64,000 bases of DNA from Tubiluchus corallicola (Eukaryota > Priapulida > Priapulimorpha > Priapulimorphida > Tubiluchidae): NCBI GenBank assembly GCA_030141605.1, contig JAQGDQ010000383.1, forward strand, positions 159,409 to 223,408, read 5' to 3'. Positions 1 to 12,900 of the stretch are shown here, piece after piece. The notes below the pieces were generated by a model, which was not told where the DNA came from, searched no databases, and worked only from the letters and a program-made list of their open reading frames with translations. Numbering within the stretch: the first letter of the stretch is position 1; each line of letters begins with the position of its first letter. Made by a program: the position numbers and the translations under genes.

Positions 1-760
1 TTGATGAAATCATGTTAACGAAGAAAAATATTTGCTGCATGGCACCTTGAAATAATTGCTTGCTAGGGTGCCACAAATGAATGAATAGGAAATGGTTAGG
101 GCTAGTAAACTCGGTAGAATGGAAGAATAGTGAGATTTGGGATAGGAAGAAAGAAGGGAGGAAAGAAAACGAACATACTGTGAGTTTTAAATTGGATAAT
201 TGAAAACAATGTAAAATAGGAAGCCAGCCATTGCGAACTTAGGAACTTAAGATGGTTCTTTTTATGTAGATGTGAGATAAACCTCAGAACACTTGTTTGC
301 TTACTGACATGTTTTTACTAACTTGATGGCGTAATGGTCATGCGAAATTAAACAGTGACGATACCACACTTTTCAAAGACTGTAGATAGTTTTGTACATT
401 TTTGCCTGGGCACCTATTTTATTCCTGTTGTTGCGGACAAAAAGTTTAATAAAGTGCTTGGCAACATTGTAAAATGACATTTTGGGTTCTCAGTGATTGG
501 ATTTGTAAAGGAACTAGGAAACAAATTGTGGTATGTCTTGTGCATACAGATAGATAAATGATTTGTAATTAAGCCTTTCAGAATTAATATGCCACATACC
601 ACAGAATTAAAGGCAACATTGGTACGTTTAGATAAGTTACTAAATATCTAATATAATACCTTTAGATAAGTTATTAAATATCCGAGTAGTATTAAAAATG
701 TTAGTATTCTTATAAACTTTTTTATGCCTATATAATGTTGTTAAATTGGATGTTGCAAAA
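1..760 (-). mobile_element. LINE 3'-end fragment (reverse transcriptase C-terminus and 3' UTR), cut by the window start
   Basis: The minus strand carries a decayed C-terminal segment of a non-LTR reverse transcriptase ORF at about 360-602. It includes CGILIL and a stretch ending FTNPITENPKCHF. The same residues occur in the better copy at 1603-2040 (CGILILEDLI, FTNPITANPKYYF). The 3' UTR at 1-200 shares its GGCACCTTGAAA and GGGTGCCACAAATGA blocks with the copies at 1258-1600 and 16195-16393, so this is one LINE family. Frameshifts and stops show it is dead. The LINE assignment is secure; the clade is not. Confidence 0.7.
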
Positions 761-1099
761 AGAGTATAAGGGAAACGTGCAAATTTGCTTGCACTTGCTC
801 ACACGATTACAAAGGACATGTTATATTTTTGTGTACTTATTTTCATGGTGACTTAATAATTAACACCCTCAAAATTTGGAAATGCTGTTTACTTAAGGAT
901 TTCTGAAGCTTACCACATTAATAGAACCATACAAAATGTAAGTTTTAAACTTACTGGCAGGCTACTTTGCAGCCACATTTTTCGTCTTCTGGATGAGTAT
1001 TGTCAATAATTGCTTTTGAACAAGCAAGTGCAGCTGAAAAAATCAAGTAAAATTAAAAATGACGCAGTGACAAAGAACGACTTTGAATTAAGTACAACA

Positions 1100-1257
1100 A
1101 TGGTGACTGCTAGCAGCAGCAGCAGCAACGACGACGACACCACCAACAACAGCAGCTGCAGGAACAAAGACGACGACGACAACAACAACAGCGACAACGA
1201 CAGCAACAACAACAACGACGAACGACGACGACAACAACAACAACAACAGCAACAACA
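1100..1257. repeat. Trinucleotide-rich tract (CAG/ACG/AAC) at a LINE 3' end
   Basis: AGC, ACG and AAC triplets run for about 155 bp and end exactly where the LINE 3' end at 1258 begins. Seen from the LINE strand, this is a GTT/GTC-rich tail next to the end of the element. It may be an expanded 3' tail. The glutamine/asparagine-rich ORF across it is a by-product of the triplets. Confidence 0.8.
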
Positions 1258-2040
1258 AATCAAATCAATTTATTTTACTCCAGCAATACATATACAGTAC
1301 AAAACATCAACATACAATATGATTAAAAATAAACAGTATAGGCAAACAAAACATTGATGAAGTCAAATTAACCAAATAAAAGAGTTGTTGTATGACACCT
1401 TGAAAGCTTGGCTTGTTAAGGTGGCACAAATGAGTGAATGAAAGAATGGTTAGGGCCAGTAGACATGATGGAATGGAAAAAAATAGTGAGGTCAGGGATA
1501 GGAAGAAGGAAAAGAGGAGAGGAAACGACCACAGTGTATGTTTAATTTACATAGAGCTATATTAAAATAGTATTATAATTGATTGGAAGCATTAAAATTG
1601 TATTATAAGTATGAATCAAAAATGGTTCTTTTCAAGTACTTTTTGAAACTATAAATAGCTTTGTGTATTTTTACTTGGGCACATTTTACTCCAGTTGTTG
1701 GGGGCTGCGAATTTAAAAAGTGCCTGGCACTATTAGTACGACAGTAAGGGACATGATATTCATTGAACCTTGTAAAGTAATATTTAGGATTTGCTGTAAT
1801 TGGATTTGTAAAGGAAGTGGGCAACAAGTTGTAGTATGTCTCGTACATATAAATAGACAAGTGATATATAATCAAGTCTTCGAGAATTAATATACCACAT
1901 TCATTAAACAAGGACATACCAACAGTGGTACGTTTAGATAAATTGTTTAATATTCTTATAAACTTTCTTTGATGCCTAGATAAATTTACTACATTGGATG
2001 GATAAGATGTACCGAATATAATGCAGCAATAAATTATCAT
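1258..2040 (-). mobile_element. LINE 3' end with reverse transcriptase C-terminal domain
   Basis: An uninterrupted minus-strand ORF at 1603-2040 (145 aa, no real start) is the C-terminal part of a LINE ORF2. It shows the usual order: a YC..FGTSYPSN block, QRKFIRILNN, CGILILEDL, a P-x-SFTNPI block, RHFLNSQPP-TGVK and a terminal FKKYLKRTIF. Below it, 1258-1602 is the 3' UTR, which is also found at 1-200 and 16195-16393. The 5' part of the element is missing, as in ordinary LINE 5' truncation. The 145-bp tandem repeat begins at its upper edge. Confidence 0.85.
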
Positions 2041-2740
2041 TCAGTTTGTCTCATCGAGACCTTTCATTTGATACACTACTAGGTAGTTTCGGTCGACATT
2101 GGTAGGCATTTGTCTCCTCGACCCCTATTTTGCCCCATAGCGGGGTCGCAGGATAACTATTCTCATTGTAACCTATGCCATCCGATCTGTCTCATCAAGA
2201 CCTTTCATTTGATATGCTACAAGGTATCATTGTTAACACTCAGTGCACTTCTGTTCCGGACCCCCATTTTCTGTGTGTTTGCCCCATGGCGGGTTCGCAG
2301 ATTAGCTATGCACATTGTAACCTATGCCACTCGATCCGCCTCATCGAGACCTTTCATTTGATGTGCTACAAGGTACCATTGCTCAACACTCGATGCACTT
2401 CAGTTCCTGACACCCATTCTTCGGTTTTTGTCCCCTAGTTGGGTCAGAGATCAACCAATAGCTGAGTAATTATTACCATTCAATTTGTCACACTGAGACC
2501 TTTCATTTGATATACTACAAGCTATTTCCAGTTGACAATGAAAGGCATTTCTTTCCGCTACCCCTATTTTGCTCCCTAGCGGGGTCGCGGGTTAACTATT
2601 GTCATTGTAAGCTATGCCGTTCGATCCGTGTCATCGAGACCTTTCATTTGGTATGCCACAAGTTACCATTGCTCAACACTTAGTGCGCTTCTGTTCCTGA
2701 CCCCCGTTTTTCGGTTTTTGCCCCTAGCGGAAAATTTTGC
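2041..2740. repeat. Tandem repeat, about 141-149 bp period, five diverged units
   Basis: The block GAGACCTTTCATTTG recurs near 2056, 2197, 2346, 2495 and 2636, so the spacing alternates 141, 149, 149, 141. Between copies are recurring CCCCTATTTTGCCCC-like, AGCGGGGTCGC and CATTGTAA-CTATGCC blocks. Units 1 and 4 resemble each other (GTTGACA, AGGCATTT). Units 2, 3 and 5 share AACACT-AGTGC-CTTC. This suggests a two-unit higher-order pattern. ORFs here are incidental. Confidence 0.8.
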
Positions 2741-3355
2741 CATACGCGCACATCCCATATTTTGTGATGTGCAAGGCCGCAACACCTAGCAACATACCAA
2801 ATATTGTGGCCCTAGCTCAAAAACTATGGGAACAGAGGGATCATAAAGAAAAATAAATAAAGACCCGCCCGCTCCGTGACCTTTGACCTGGCCACTCCGG
2901 TTACATGTATACGTATATAACTTTGCCCAGAAAGTGCACGCTGTGAGTTGTCAGTCCCCAGCTCTCAGCATGTAAAAGGTCTGCAATTGGGGGACCATCT
3001 TTCCCACGGTGCCCAAATACTTGTGAAAAAAATTGGAAAAAACCGAAAGCCGTAGGAGGAGATGCGACCTAAAGGAAAAATTGACCAATACCCACTGCCC
3101 TTTCCCCGTTGGCCAGTGGTCACGGGTTGCCACACTGCTCTACGTCCCCCACCCAGGGCTACCAACCCTGTGAGTTTGGTGACCCTAGCTTGCAAGGCTT
3201 AAGAGCTATTAAGCGTTAAAGTGGCGGAGAATAAATAAATAATAACTGAATGATAAACAGTAAGATTTTGCTATAGCAAAATTGTGAAAAAAAATTTCTA
3301 TAGCAAAATCTTAATTATATTTTTAACCCACCTGCTCTGAATCATTTCGAAATTT
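2741..3355. other. No gene seen; degenerate repeat-like sequence
   Basis: No conserved protein is visible on either strand. The minus-strand ORFs at 2951-3195 overlap each other in two frames and match nothing I recognise. Near 3264-3283 there is a small palindrome around CTATAG, and part of it recurs at 3299-3308. Confidence 0.4.
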
Positions 3356-3485
3356 AAGTAGCGTTTACGTAGCATCCGGATATGCGTTTCCACCTGCGGA
3401 ACAGATCCAGAAAAAATCAATTTGAAAAACAATATAACGCACCACCAAAACGCATGCGCATCAGGATGCTACGGAAACGCCACTT
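3356..3485. mobile_element. Small foldback/MITE-like inverted repeat
   Basis: The left end starts AAGTAGCGTTTACGTAGC. The reverse complement of the right end starts AAGTGGCGTTTCCGTAGC, and both continue into CATCC and ATGCGTTT. Arms of about 34 bp surround a spacer of roughly 60 bp. There is no coding capacity. Target duplications are not clear. Confidence 0.6.
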
Positions 3486-3856
3486 AATACATACCTTTAT
3501 TTCTGCGTTCGGTCATATAGAAAATTTTAGACCAGCCATATTTGTCACTTTTAATTGCATATTTCTCAGTTTTCAAAAAAATACTAAATTATTAGATAAT
3601 ATTAACGTATATGTACAAATAAGATAATAATTAATTTCAAACGCTTATTATTGTGGGTTCATGATCAAAATATCAGTGCCATAATGCGGATTGTTAAGCG
3701 AAGTGAAAATGGCGGCATTTTTGTTGTGGAAAAGTTCGGCCTATCTTGTTGCATCCAGTAAATTCATTTTAAAGATTTCAAGGAATTCTTGGACCTATTT
3801 CAGAATATTAACACGTTTAAAAGATATTTAGAAAGTTAACTGCACAAGGTACATAC

Positions 3857-3968
3857 CAGCGTTTGTGCACACGGTGTGATACTGTAAGACGCTTAAAAAT
3901 GCGTAAGAATAATGAATACATCCACACGTTTTTGCCATTTCCTCTATACTGCAGCTCACCCCACAAGC
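3857..3968 (-). CDS. DEG/ENaC gene 1, exon 7 (CGC cysteine-rich segment)
   Basis: The acceptor is GTTTTAAG and the probable donor is GTATGT. It encodes ACGVSCSIEEMAKTCGC, fitting the family C-x3-C-x8-CGC pattern, then further sequence with one more Cys. The donor choice is less certain than for the other exons. The next exon was not found. Confidence 0.75.
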
Positions 3969-6900
3969 CTTAAAACATTAATAACATCATGATTATTATT
4001 TAAGTAACGATGTATGGGTCATTGCATAATGCATAATGCAATTATCCATAATATGAGTACGTTCTCTGAATGAATTACTGAATGAATGCTGTAAAGTTTT
4101 AAATACGGTATCTGAACAGACACAAACATGATCTGCTTCAATGTCATATCATTGCGAAGCAGCAGCATCAAACTCTTAACGCCATGAACAGAATTAAAAA
4201 GAAAATGAATCTGGCAGACGGCAGGTCATCAACTAGGATGGCCTATTTTCTTTTAGAATTCTTCATTGCCGTCTAAATTTTATGGGCCCAGATATGTCGC
4301 TTTTTCCACTGATTTAAAACGATCAAATTTTCTGAATTCAAAAAGTGCTTTACCTTTAAACTGTAACTGTCATTTGGAAAATATTTGGAAATTTTTTCTT
4401 TTGCTTCTTCAACTTTCGTACAGTTTCCGTGCGGAGGTATAACTCTCTTCAGTTCAGTCTGAAAATTTTGTTGAAATTTCATTCTTACTGGTATGGTTCA
4501 GTTTGCAAAATGGGATTCTTTTAGTTTGCTCTGTCAGTTGGAACTCAATAAAATGGAATGATAAATAGCAATATGGCACCTACATTGACAAAATAAAACA
4601 GTCAATTCGACCCCATACCCATATTTTATTTAGTAAGAAGCGTTATAGTAAGTTGCTGTGATATTGTAGTGCAACGTTTTTTATTTTAACCATTTAGTTG
4701 ACCTCGGCAATACCTGAACTGTTTTTGAACTGACAACAAAGCTTGAAATTTTTAGTCTTCATACAGTACTTTCCACTTATGATAGAAATGTTAGTGTTTA
4801 CTGTTGGTGATATTCTTACTGACATTCATACTGTAAGAACGGAAAATTATTTGTTCATTGGTATCCCAAAGCATGTCGAAACTACTTTAACAAGACCTCT
4901 TATTAGCGCTCGTAAATTTGCAATTGAAATCGGTAGATATCATAAGCCGATTAAAAATAACCGTATAATACGAGTATGTAAAAATTGTTTGAATAAAGTA
5001 GAGGCTGAATTAGATGTAATTACTGAATGCGCATTGCTTGCTCAATTAACAGAAAAACGTTTTGGTAATCTTTCTGATTTTTGTACTAACGTGCAGTATA
5101 TGTCTCCTAATAAAAAGTTTGTGTTTTTAAATTCGTCACAAGATGCAGAAGTTATAAAAACTGCTGCTTGACTGGTCCAGAAGATCGTTGTTTGCTGACA
5201 AGCCTGACTGATTAGTTACAATAATTATATGATATCAAGACTGTTTATACGTATATATGTTGCTTTGTTGTACGAGTTTATATGCTTGAACCATTATGCC
5301 AAAGACGTGTGGTTTCTTATAGCATTATTGTAGTCTGTTCCGTTTTCATGTTAGGTGTATACAGTTTTTCTCTTCTGTATTCTGTTCCTCAGTTCACCAA
5401 ACAGTATCATACTCCTGGTGATATTATACGTGGTTCAATTGTGACTGTCTAACGTGATCATCCTTGTGATTATCCTCTATGTGAATAGTAATTTGACTTG
5501 ACTATATACGCTATACGTTAGTAGGTCTTGCAAGAAAACTCGCAAATGTGAACGCGCGCAATAATCCTATAGCGTCAATGTAATTGGGAGTGTGAGTACT
5601 TGAAATATTTCATCAAAACCGTCACGTTTTTTACGTGCAGTGCCTCATTTGCCGTCACAGATGCCAAAGCTTTCAAAGGGACAGGGAAGAAAGAACTATA
5701 CCCTCCTTTGCCTAATGCAGCTCCACTGATGTTTACAATTATTACGCCAGTGAATACTACACATGTGAGATATTCAACTTATCACGTGCTTGTTTGACAA
5801 ACTTTATATTAATCAAATAAAATATTAAACTATTATATTAAATGATTTAGTTATTCATTTCATTACTATACAGTTGAACAAACAAGCAAGTGGTAATAAA
5901 GATTTTACAATAGCAATATAAAATGACTATGGAACGAATCCTTAATAAATTGAAATTTTTGAAGCCAAACTTACTTGAAAAGCAGTGTGCGAACCTTATC
6001 GTGATAAGGTTTTTGCATTGCCTAGATTTGAATGAAATACCGTTTGCTTACCAGGCAGACGCCATAACCGCTTGTCTGTCCTCAGCGGTCACAATAGGCT
6101 CTAGTTAATCCTTATAACTAATTACAACGAGTTAAATTAATTTTATTTGCTTCCTTTAGAATCCGAAGTTTTCCATAGTAGTTAATAAATGTTTCTGATA
6201 TGGTTTTTGGCTATTACCACTTTTACTGCAATGGATGTTTCAAAGTTGGGTGCAACATCTATTCCCTCTTGTATCGGAAAAGGCGTGTTCCTTTGGTCAT
6301 GAACCACGATTCGAAATCCAGCTGCATTAGCAATTTGACCAATGTAATTTTGTTGATTTAAAAACAGCGTCAACTTTAGACCTATATAAATAAAAACGTT
6401 GAAATGATTAATAATCTCAATTTAATTATTCTTGTCAGTTTAACGGATAAACTGGTAATAAAACAAGTACAGCACGGGAAGGCCTATATTTCTTTCGACG
6501 AACCATTTTGAGCACCTTTTGGTGAAAGAAATATACAACTAAAATCTAGGTTAAAGTAAAATTTTTTTCTGGTTCCGGGCAAACTCTATCGTTCAAAGTA
6601 CATCTTGTGTAAAACAGCAGAATGAGTCCTTGTTCTCTGGCTAATAAGAATAAGAATTTATCTTTTACATGGATACATTACAAATAGTTTTAAAAGCTAT
6701 TATTTCCATAATGGTCCATGATTGTTAGTAGGTAAGAAGCAGTATATGTTAGACAGATATATTAATGACAACCGTGAAACATATGCACAATTATTTACTA
6801 TAAAATTTTTAGCCCCAATAAAATCATGCTTGTTTTAAATTAAATTAATATTGTTAAAACCCTTAGGTTTACGTAAAAGTTACAGATAAAATAGAAAATT

Positions 6901-9900
6901 TTATACGCATAAAAAGTTATTATATATATTCATGTAAATGATATATATTCTAAACATAAAGATAAGAGTAGTGTTTGGTAAAATTAATTTTATTAACATA
7001 AAATCAGGCAGGTAAGTTAATGGAGAAAAATCAAAAGCACCCGTTACTGTTGTAATTTTTTTGGAGCAGTCTCGTTTTTAGTTCACTATAAGTTACGGTA
7101 AATCTTAATTCTTCGTCTAAATTATTGTACAAAACAGCCCCAGGATAATCCAGCGAAGCATTTTTGTAATCAGCTCGTGGTTTGGAAACAAGTAGTTAAC
7201 CGCACTTGCTAGTCTGTTATTGTAAGTTACATGCTTTCTTCGAAATTTTCGTTGGATTTTGCGGAGTGCCCTATGGCCTAAAACTGTAGTTTTGTTAAAT
7301 TCTGGTGCCATGTCAGGTGTTGATCAATTATAACGCCAGTAAATATTTGCGGTTGTTCCTGTTCTACAGTTTAATCTTCAATAACGATCTATGTTTCTCT
7401 TTTCGCTGCATGCAAGTTTTTCCGCACTACATATCATACTGTAAGGATGAGCGGATGGTGCTGATACGCCGATTGTCGCATAGTTGAGAAGAAAACGTAA
7501 AACAACAGGTAGTAAGAGTAAAATTACTGAATTAAGTAACACGCCAGACGTCTAATCCATTGTGCTCCATGCCAGTTATCATTGCGGAACAGGTGTTGTG
7601 ATGGAAGACGCACCTGCGCGTCAGCCCACTGAACCGACGGGGCCATTCCATACCAGCTACTTATAGCTGCTATGCAACGCTGATATGCAATGGCTTCGTA
7701 ATGGATAAAACCATCACAATGTAGAGGGGGGGATCGAAAATAAAGGGCATTTCGCCTTCGTAACCATACTTTTGATTTTACTGACATTTAATTTCATTTT
7801 ATTATGGATTATCTATTTACAAATATCGTTAGCGTCGGGTTGGACTTTTTGCTCAATAATTTTTAAGTCTGCATCACCTACATAGACTGTGCTGTCATGG
7901 CATACATTTCTAATGAATATTCTTTGAAACTATTCGGCAAGTCGTTTATCTGTAACAGGAAAATTATAGCCCCCAATATAGATCCGTGTGGCATACCAGT
8001 TTCGATAATTATATAATTCAGATTGTTGCTCCTAAGTTGGGCGCACTGGGGACTATTTGACAAATAGAAGCGGAACCAATTTAAGGCAGTGCCCCGTATG
8101 CCATAACATTTAATCTAAGTTTTTCTATCACAATCTCGTGATCAAGGATATCAAACGCTTTCTTCAGGTCTAAGTAGAGGAGACCTGTAAATTTACTGTT
8201 ATCTATATTATTCAGCCATTCATCTGTGAGTGATATCAGTGCAGTTTCACAGTTATGTTTTTTTCTAAAACCACATTGGTGTTTTGTTAAAAAATAGTTG
8301 CAAAGAGCTAATTCGTGCAGACGTGTTTAAATTTGCTGACAGATGGAGTAACCTGGAAAGTCTTCCCGAGTCCCTCCTTGGGAGGCATGTGCATTCAAAT
8401 TACATGTCAGTCTTGTAGAAAGGGCCTTTTAACTTAATGATATGCTACTTATTGAGGTCTAGTGTCGTAATAGCAGCCCTCTGACATAACGCTGAACATA
8501 GTAGTAATTCTATGTTACCGCTAACACCTCATTTGCTTAATCACCAGGTGCTCGCATCTAATCGCATCTATTCCTGACTTACAGACTGTACAAATGATGA
8601 ATCTATTTAAGAGGAGAAACTTATGGTATAGCAACTTTTGGAAAAAGGGTGAAAATATGCTAAAGGAGTACTGGAAACAATGGAAAGCTCTGTATCTTAC
8701 CAGTCAGCGAAAACGCCATGTGAAGGACATTTTGGCATTCTTTTGCAATCAACGGTATTATAATAACACAGACAACTCATTTAGCTGTCACGGAGAGGTA
8801 TTTGGGCAAAATCATTTATTTAAAGAAATCGTTTAACAAACGGACTTGTTTCTGCTGCCACTGTGCAGCTTTGTTATGGAGACTGGAGTGAAGATTATCA
8901 GGTCTCTTAATTATGTAAATCTCTTTGCAATGCATGGTATGCAGTATGTGTTACTGTCAAGGATTTTTGTTTGTTAAATAACCAAAATAGCCTGTTCTTA
9001 CTTGCAAGTAACGTGGTGAAATCTGGCTTCAATATTAGCGACCTAGTTTTAAATACCTGTCATTCAAGTTTCAATGTGTTCAAAGCAGTGATGACGTGTT
9101 TTCTGTGTAACTCACGACTTGATGCCAAAGATGTATGTATATTTTGTTTAATTTTATTTAGTTATATACTGAAAGTCTCGGATTAATTTCACCTAATGGT
9201 AATTGACATTTTGATAAAAAATCAATTACAGTAGTTTATTAGAAGAATTTGCATTTTATTCCAGATAAAATGTATAATTTTGGGAAATGTCGTCTCAATG
9301 CATGTCAAATAAGAAGAAAAATGACGAAGGGGCATGTGCTGTGATGATGGTGCACGAACAATAAAATATTATACTAAGCAGTACTTGATGACTTTGTTTG
9401 TTTGTCACCATAAAACCAAACAGTTACTATGATTACTTCTTTTCAAAGTATCAGGTCCTGTACCAAATTCAGAAATTGAGACCTTTCAATATAAAGGTTA
9501 ATGATTATGTTGTATTGATCCCCTGTTTTTATGTGGTAGAAGGAGGAGTTAATTTATGTAAATAAATTTTGTTAGTTCTTTGAAAAAACACTTGAATTTT
9601 ATTAATAAACCTAAATATTACTCATACGGTTCACTTCCTAATTCTATTCACCATACACGACTAAGGGTGGGTTTCTCTCAGTTAAATGAGCATTTAAACA
9701 GCCACGATTGTAGAGATGTTACGTATATTTTCTGATAGATTTGTTTTTCCTGTTAAACTGCACTCCTGTAAATTTTGCCGCCTGAGGCAAGGCAATCAGC
9801 ATTTATCGAAAAAATGTTTACAAAAAAAAGTTGCTGTAGTGATTGCTCACATTGATTTGTAGTAATTTATGGCAAAGATTGCTCCTATTGATTTTGACTT

Positions 9901-12900
9901 ACTTTTTCTTTTGTTTTTTTAAGTAGTGCTGACAAGCCTCTGGCACAGTAGAGTCTAGCTTTTGCTGGATTAACTGCTGAGTTTATTTTACAATTCTGCT
10001 TGTCCAATGTCTGAAGACGTAAATTGCGTATGACGATAATTATGAAGAAAATAATTTTTACAACAATTTTTAAAGAGATTTCTACAATGGTATTGGCACT
10101 CGGAGGCCACAGAATTTACAGTGTCTCCTGGGTTTGTGGATTAGCTACTGCTGCAGCTGCTCTCTTGAGGGCAGGTTTCTTGTTAAACTGAAATTGTCTG
10201 TTGCCTGTTCAATTGGCATTTGACGATGAAAAAATTGCCAAGAAGATATATGAGTAGGCATGTAGCCAACTATGGTCTCTTCACAACCTAATTAGTAGTA
10301 ATGGAGAAAACTGGCTAAAGATTTAACATAAGCCATACATACCTTGCAAATCGCCAGCCTGCTTCGAAATCTCTATGTTGGATCCGTTCTTAAAGCCAGA
10401 GTTAAACGTGAAACAATTTCCAAGCACAGGATCGTAAAAATAGTAAAAATGCCTACGTATAAATATTTAAAGTTAAATTTAAATTCATTAGTTTTGATAA
10501 TTACAGTTTCTGATTACTAATTAGTCAAAGACTTTAGTATCATATTGTTTTGATTGCACTGTTCAATTAACATCAGAAATCATTTCAAATTCAAGTTGTG
10601 ACGTATGATAATTTATGATGATCACATTAATCAGCAGAAGGTAACAGTGAAATAAATATAGATGCAGTGATAAATTTTGTGATTAACGCGATAGCGATTA
10701 GGAATACGATGACAATGACGACAAAAGCAATGATTAACATGATAAAAACCACGGTTCTGAAATACTGCAGCCGATTTCTTGTTAAACTTAAATGTAATTT
10801 ACAATACTTGTTGAAATCACATGGACGGCCTCTCCAATTGCATTCTAAAATCGTCTCCTCATATGATGAACCTAGATATTTTTTTTCTGCTGCAGTGAGA
10901 TTTAGTAGATGAATTCTGCTCATGAACGCATCCAGTTGTTGTTTGCTACTAGCGTCTCCAGCCAGCAGAGATGTAAATCCTTCGTAGTCGCTCTCATAAT
11001 ATTCAAATTCGTAAAAGTCGTCAATATCCTAAATGAATGACAATTTCTAGAGTTATCTAACTGTAATCAACAAAGGAGCAGGCTTGCAGTTACAACTAAT
11101 CAGGCCAAATTACCCAGTTAATTTTATCTCACTGTCTACTGAAGTTCCGACACTTTATTAATCGTAAAAAAACGTTGAATGCCCTTGTTGTCTCAAAATA
11201 GATATTTTTATTTCTTGCAGAAGCTTTCACCCTAACGGGCTTCATCAGCTGCACAGACCGTGCTACTAACCTGAGTTTAGTAGATTTTTGAGGTTAGCAG
11301 CACGGTCTATACATATGAGGCCCGCTAGGGTGAAAGCTTCTGTAAGAAATAAAAATAACTATTTTGAGACTACAAGTGCATTCAACGTTTTCGTGCGATT
11401 AATAAAGTGTCGGAAGAGCAATAATAATACGCTGCAATGTTTAGCGCTTATCTGCTATAGGATATTGATATTAAGATTACTGAATTAAAGCTTACCCTCT
11501 TGCATCAAAGAAAAAAAGAAATTAAACACAATATTTCTGTGTTTAATGTCAAAAACCTATTCACATATTAAACGTTTTGATTGAGGAAAGTATTCCAAGG
11601 GCACACAATATTCGGAACTCGAGAAAATTCAGACTGCCATCTTTATAGGTGGATTATTGTCAAAAATCTGGCATCAAGCATTAATTTTTCATGCTGTGAA
11701 TTCATACTCCTTGCATAAACACAATAACACTATAATTGCAAGTGTTCAAGCCCTAGATCCGCCTTTCCCATGATGGAGGGGAAAAGTATTTTTGTTATTA
11801 GGTCATTGTAAATTTTTCACGTTTAGCTAACTCACATTCTCCCATTATACTATAGCCTATATCCTTGTTCATCCTTTCCCCTTCTGGGAAGGGAGAGTCA
11901 TTTCTGGTCTATGCCCGAAAATTGTCGCTCAATCAATAGTTGCAATTGTTCGAATCATTGATCCGCCCTCTCCCTGGAAGGATCAAAATCATTTTGTCAA
12001 TGTTGGATCGCCAGTAGGTGACACGTCATTCTAGTTCCTCGTGCTGAACTGATGGATTCTCCCACTATACCTAATATCCTGGATCCTTCCTCCCTCCTTA
12101 GCTCCCTTGGAAGGGGATAAAACTCTTTTTGTCTGTGTTGTGCTGTCAGTAGGTGACCGACCACTTTATTTGCTGGTAAGGCTGTGGAGATTTCTACTGG
12201 TTTATCACTGTTCTGGATGTGCACTTGTGACTGACTTTGATCTTGACCACCATCTTGTCCCAAAGTTACCTCACACCAAAAATTTCAAGGTACCTCCAAG
12301 TGGTTTGGGTATAACAGGCTTTAACTCAAATTGTCTACAACGGACGACGCACGACGGACAACAGATGGCACTGCATGACCGCATTGGGACCTTAGACTTG
12401 GAATGTCACGGAACCTACAAGTGATAAATATGATTTACCTCTAAATATTCAATTAATTCTTCGCTGGAAACACTTTCGGGTAAAAACCACGCGGCATTAA
12501 AGCCATACTCTTGTTTTAGCTTCTCTAGTAGAATAGCGTTTTTGTTGCAAACTGTTACTGCAGGAAATTGTATGCTCTCATGTAATAACTTGGTTGTCAC
12601 TGTAGTTGGAAACTGAAAGAACCTGGAATGGTGAAAGAAAATTTAAGTCAAACTAAGCACGCACTTACTGTAATTATAAGCTTTTATAATTTGAAATCCT
12701 ATTCTCATTACGAATATTCAATTTATTTTATGATAAAATTACTATAAAGGTTGCTTCTTTTGATTTTCTATCACTTCGTTGTTAGCAGTAATAAATTTGA
12801 ATGTCTTCCATTTTTTCGTTGCACAAGACGAATGACGTAATGAGTGCAATCACGAGGTCACCAAAGATCGGCGGTAAACAAACATCAGTAACTCCTGTAC

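Noticed and set aside
1010-1357. Asn/Asp/Gln-rich 115-aa ORF as a prion-like protein
   Set aside because: It is generated by the triplet tract at a LINE 3' end. The rest of the ORF is LINE 3' UTR.
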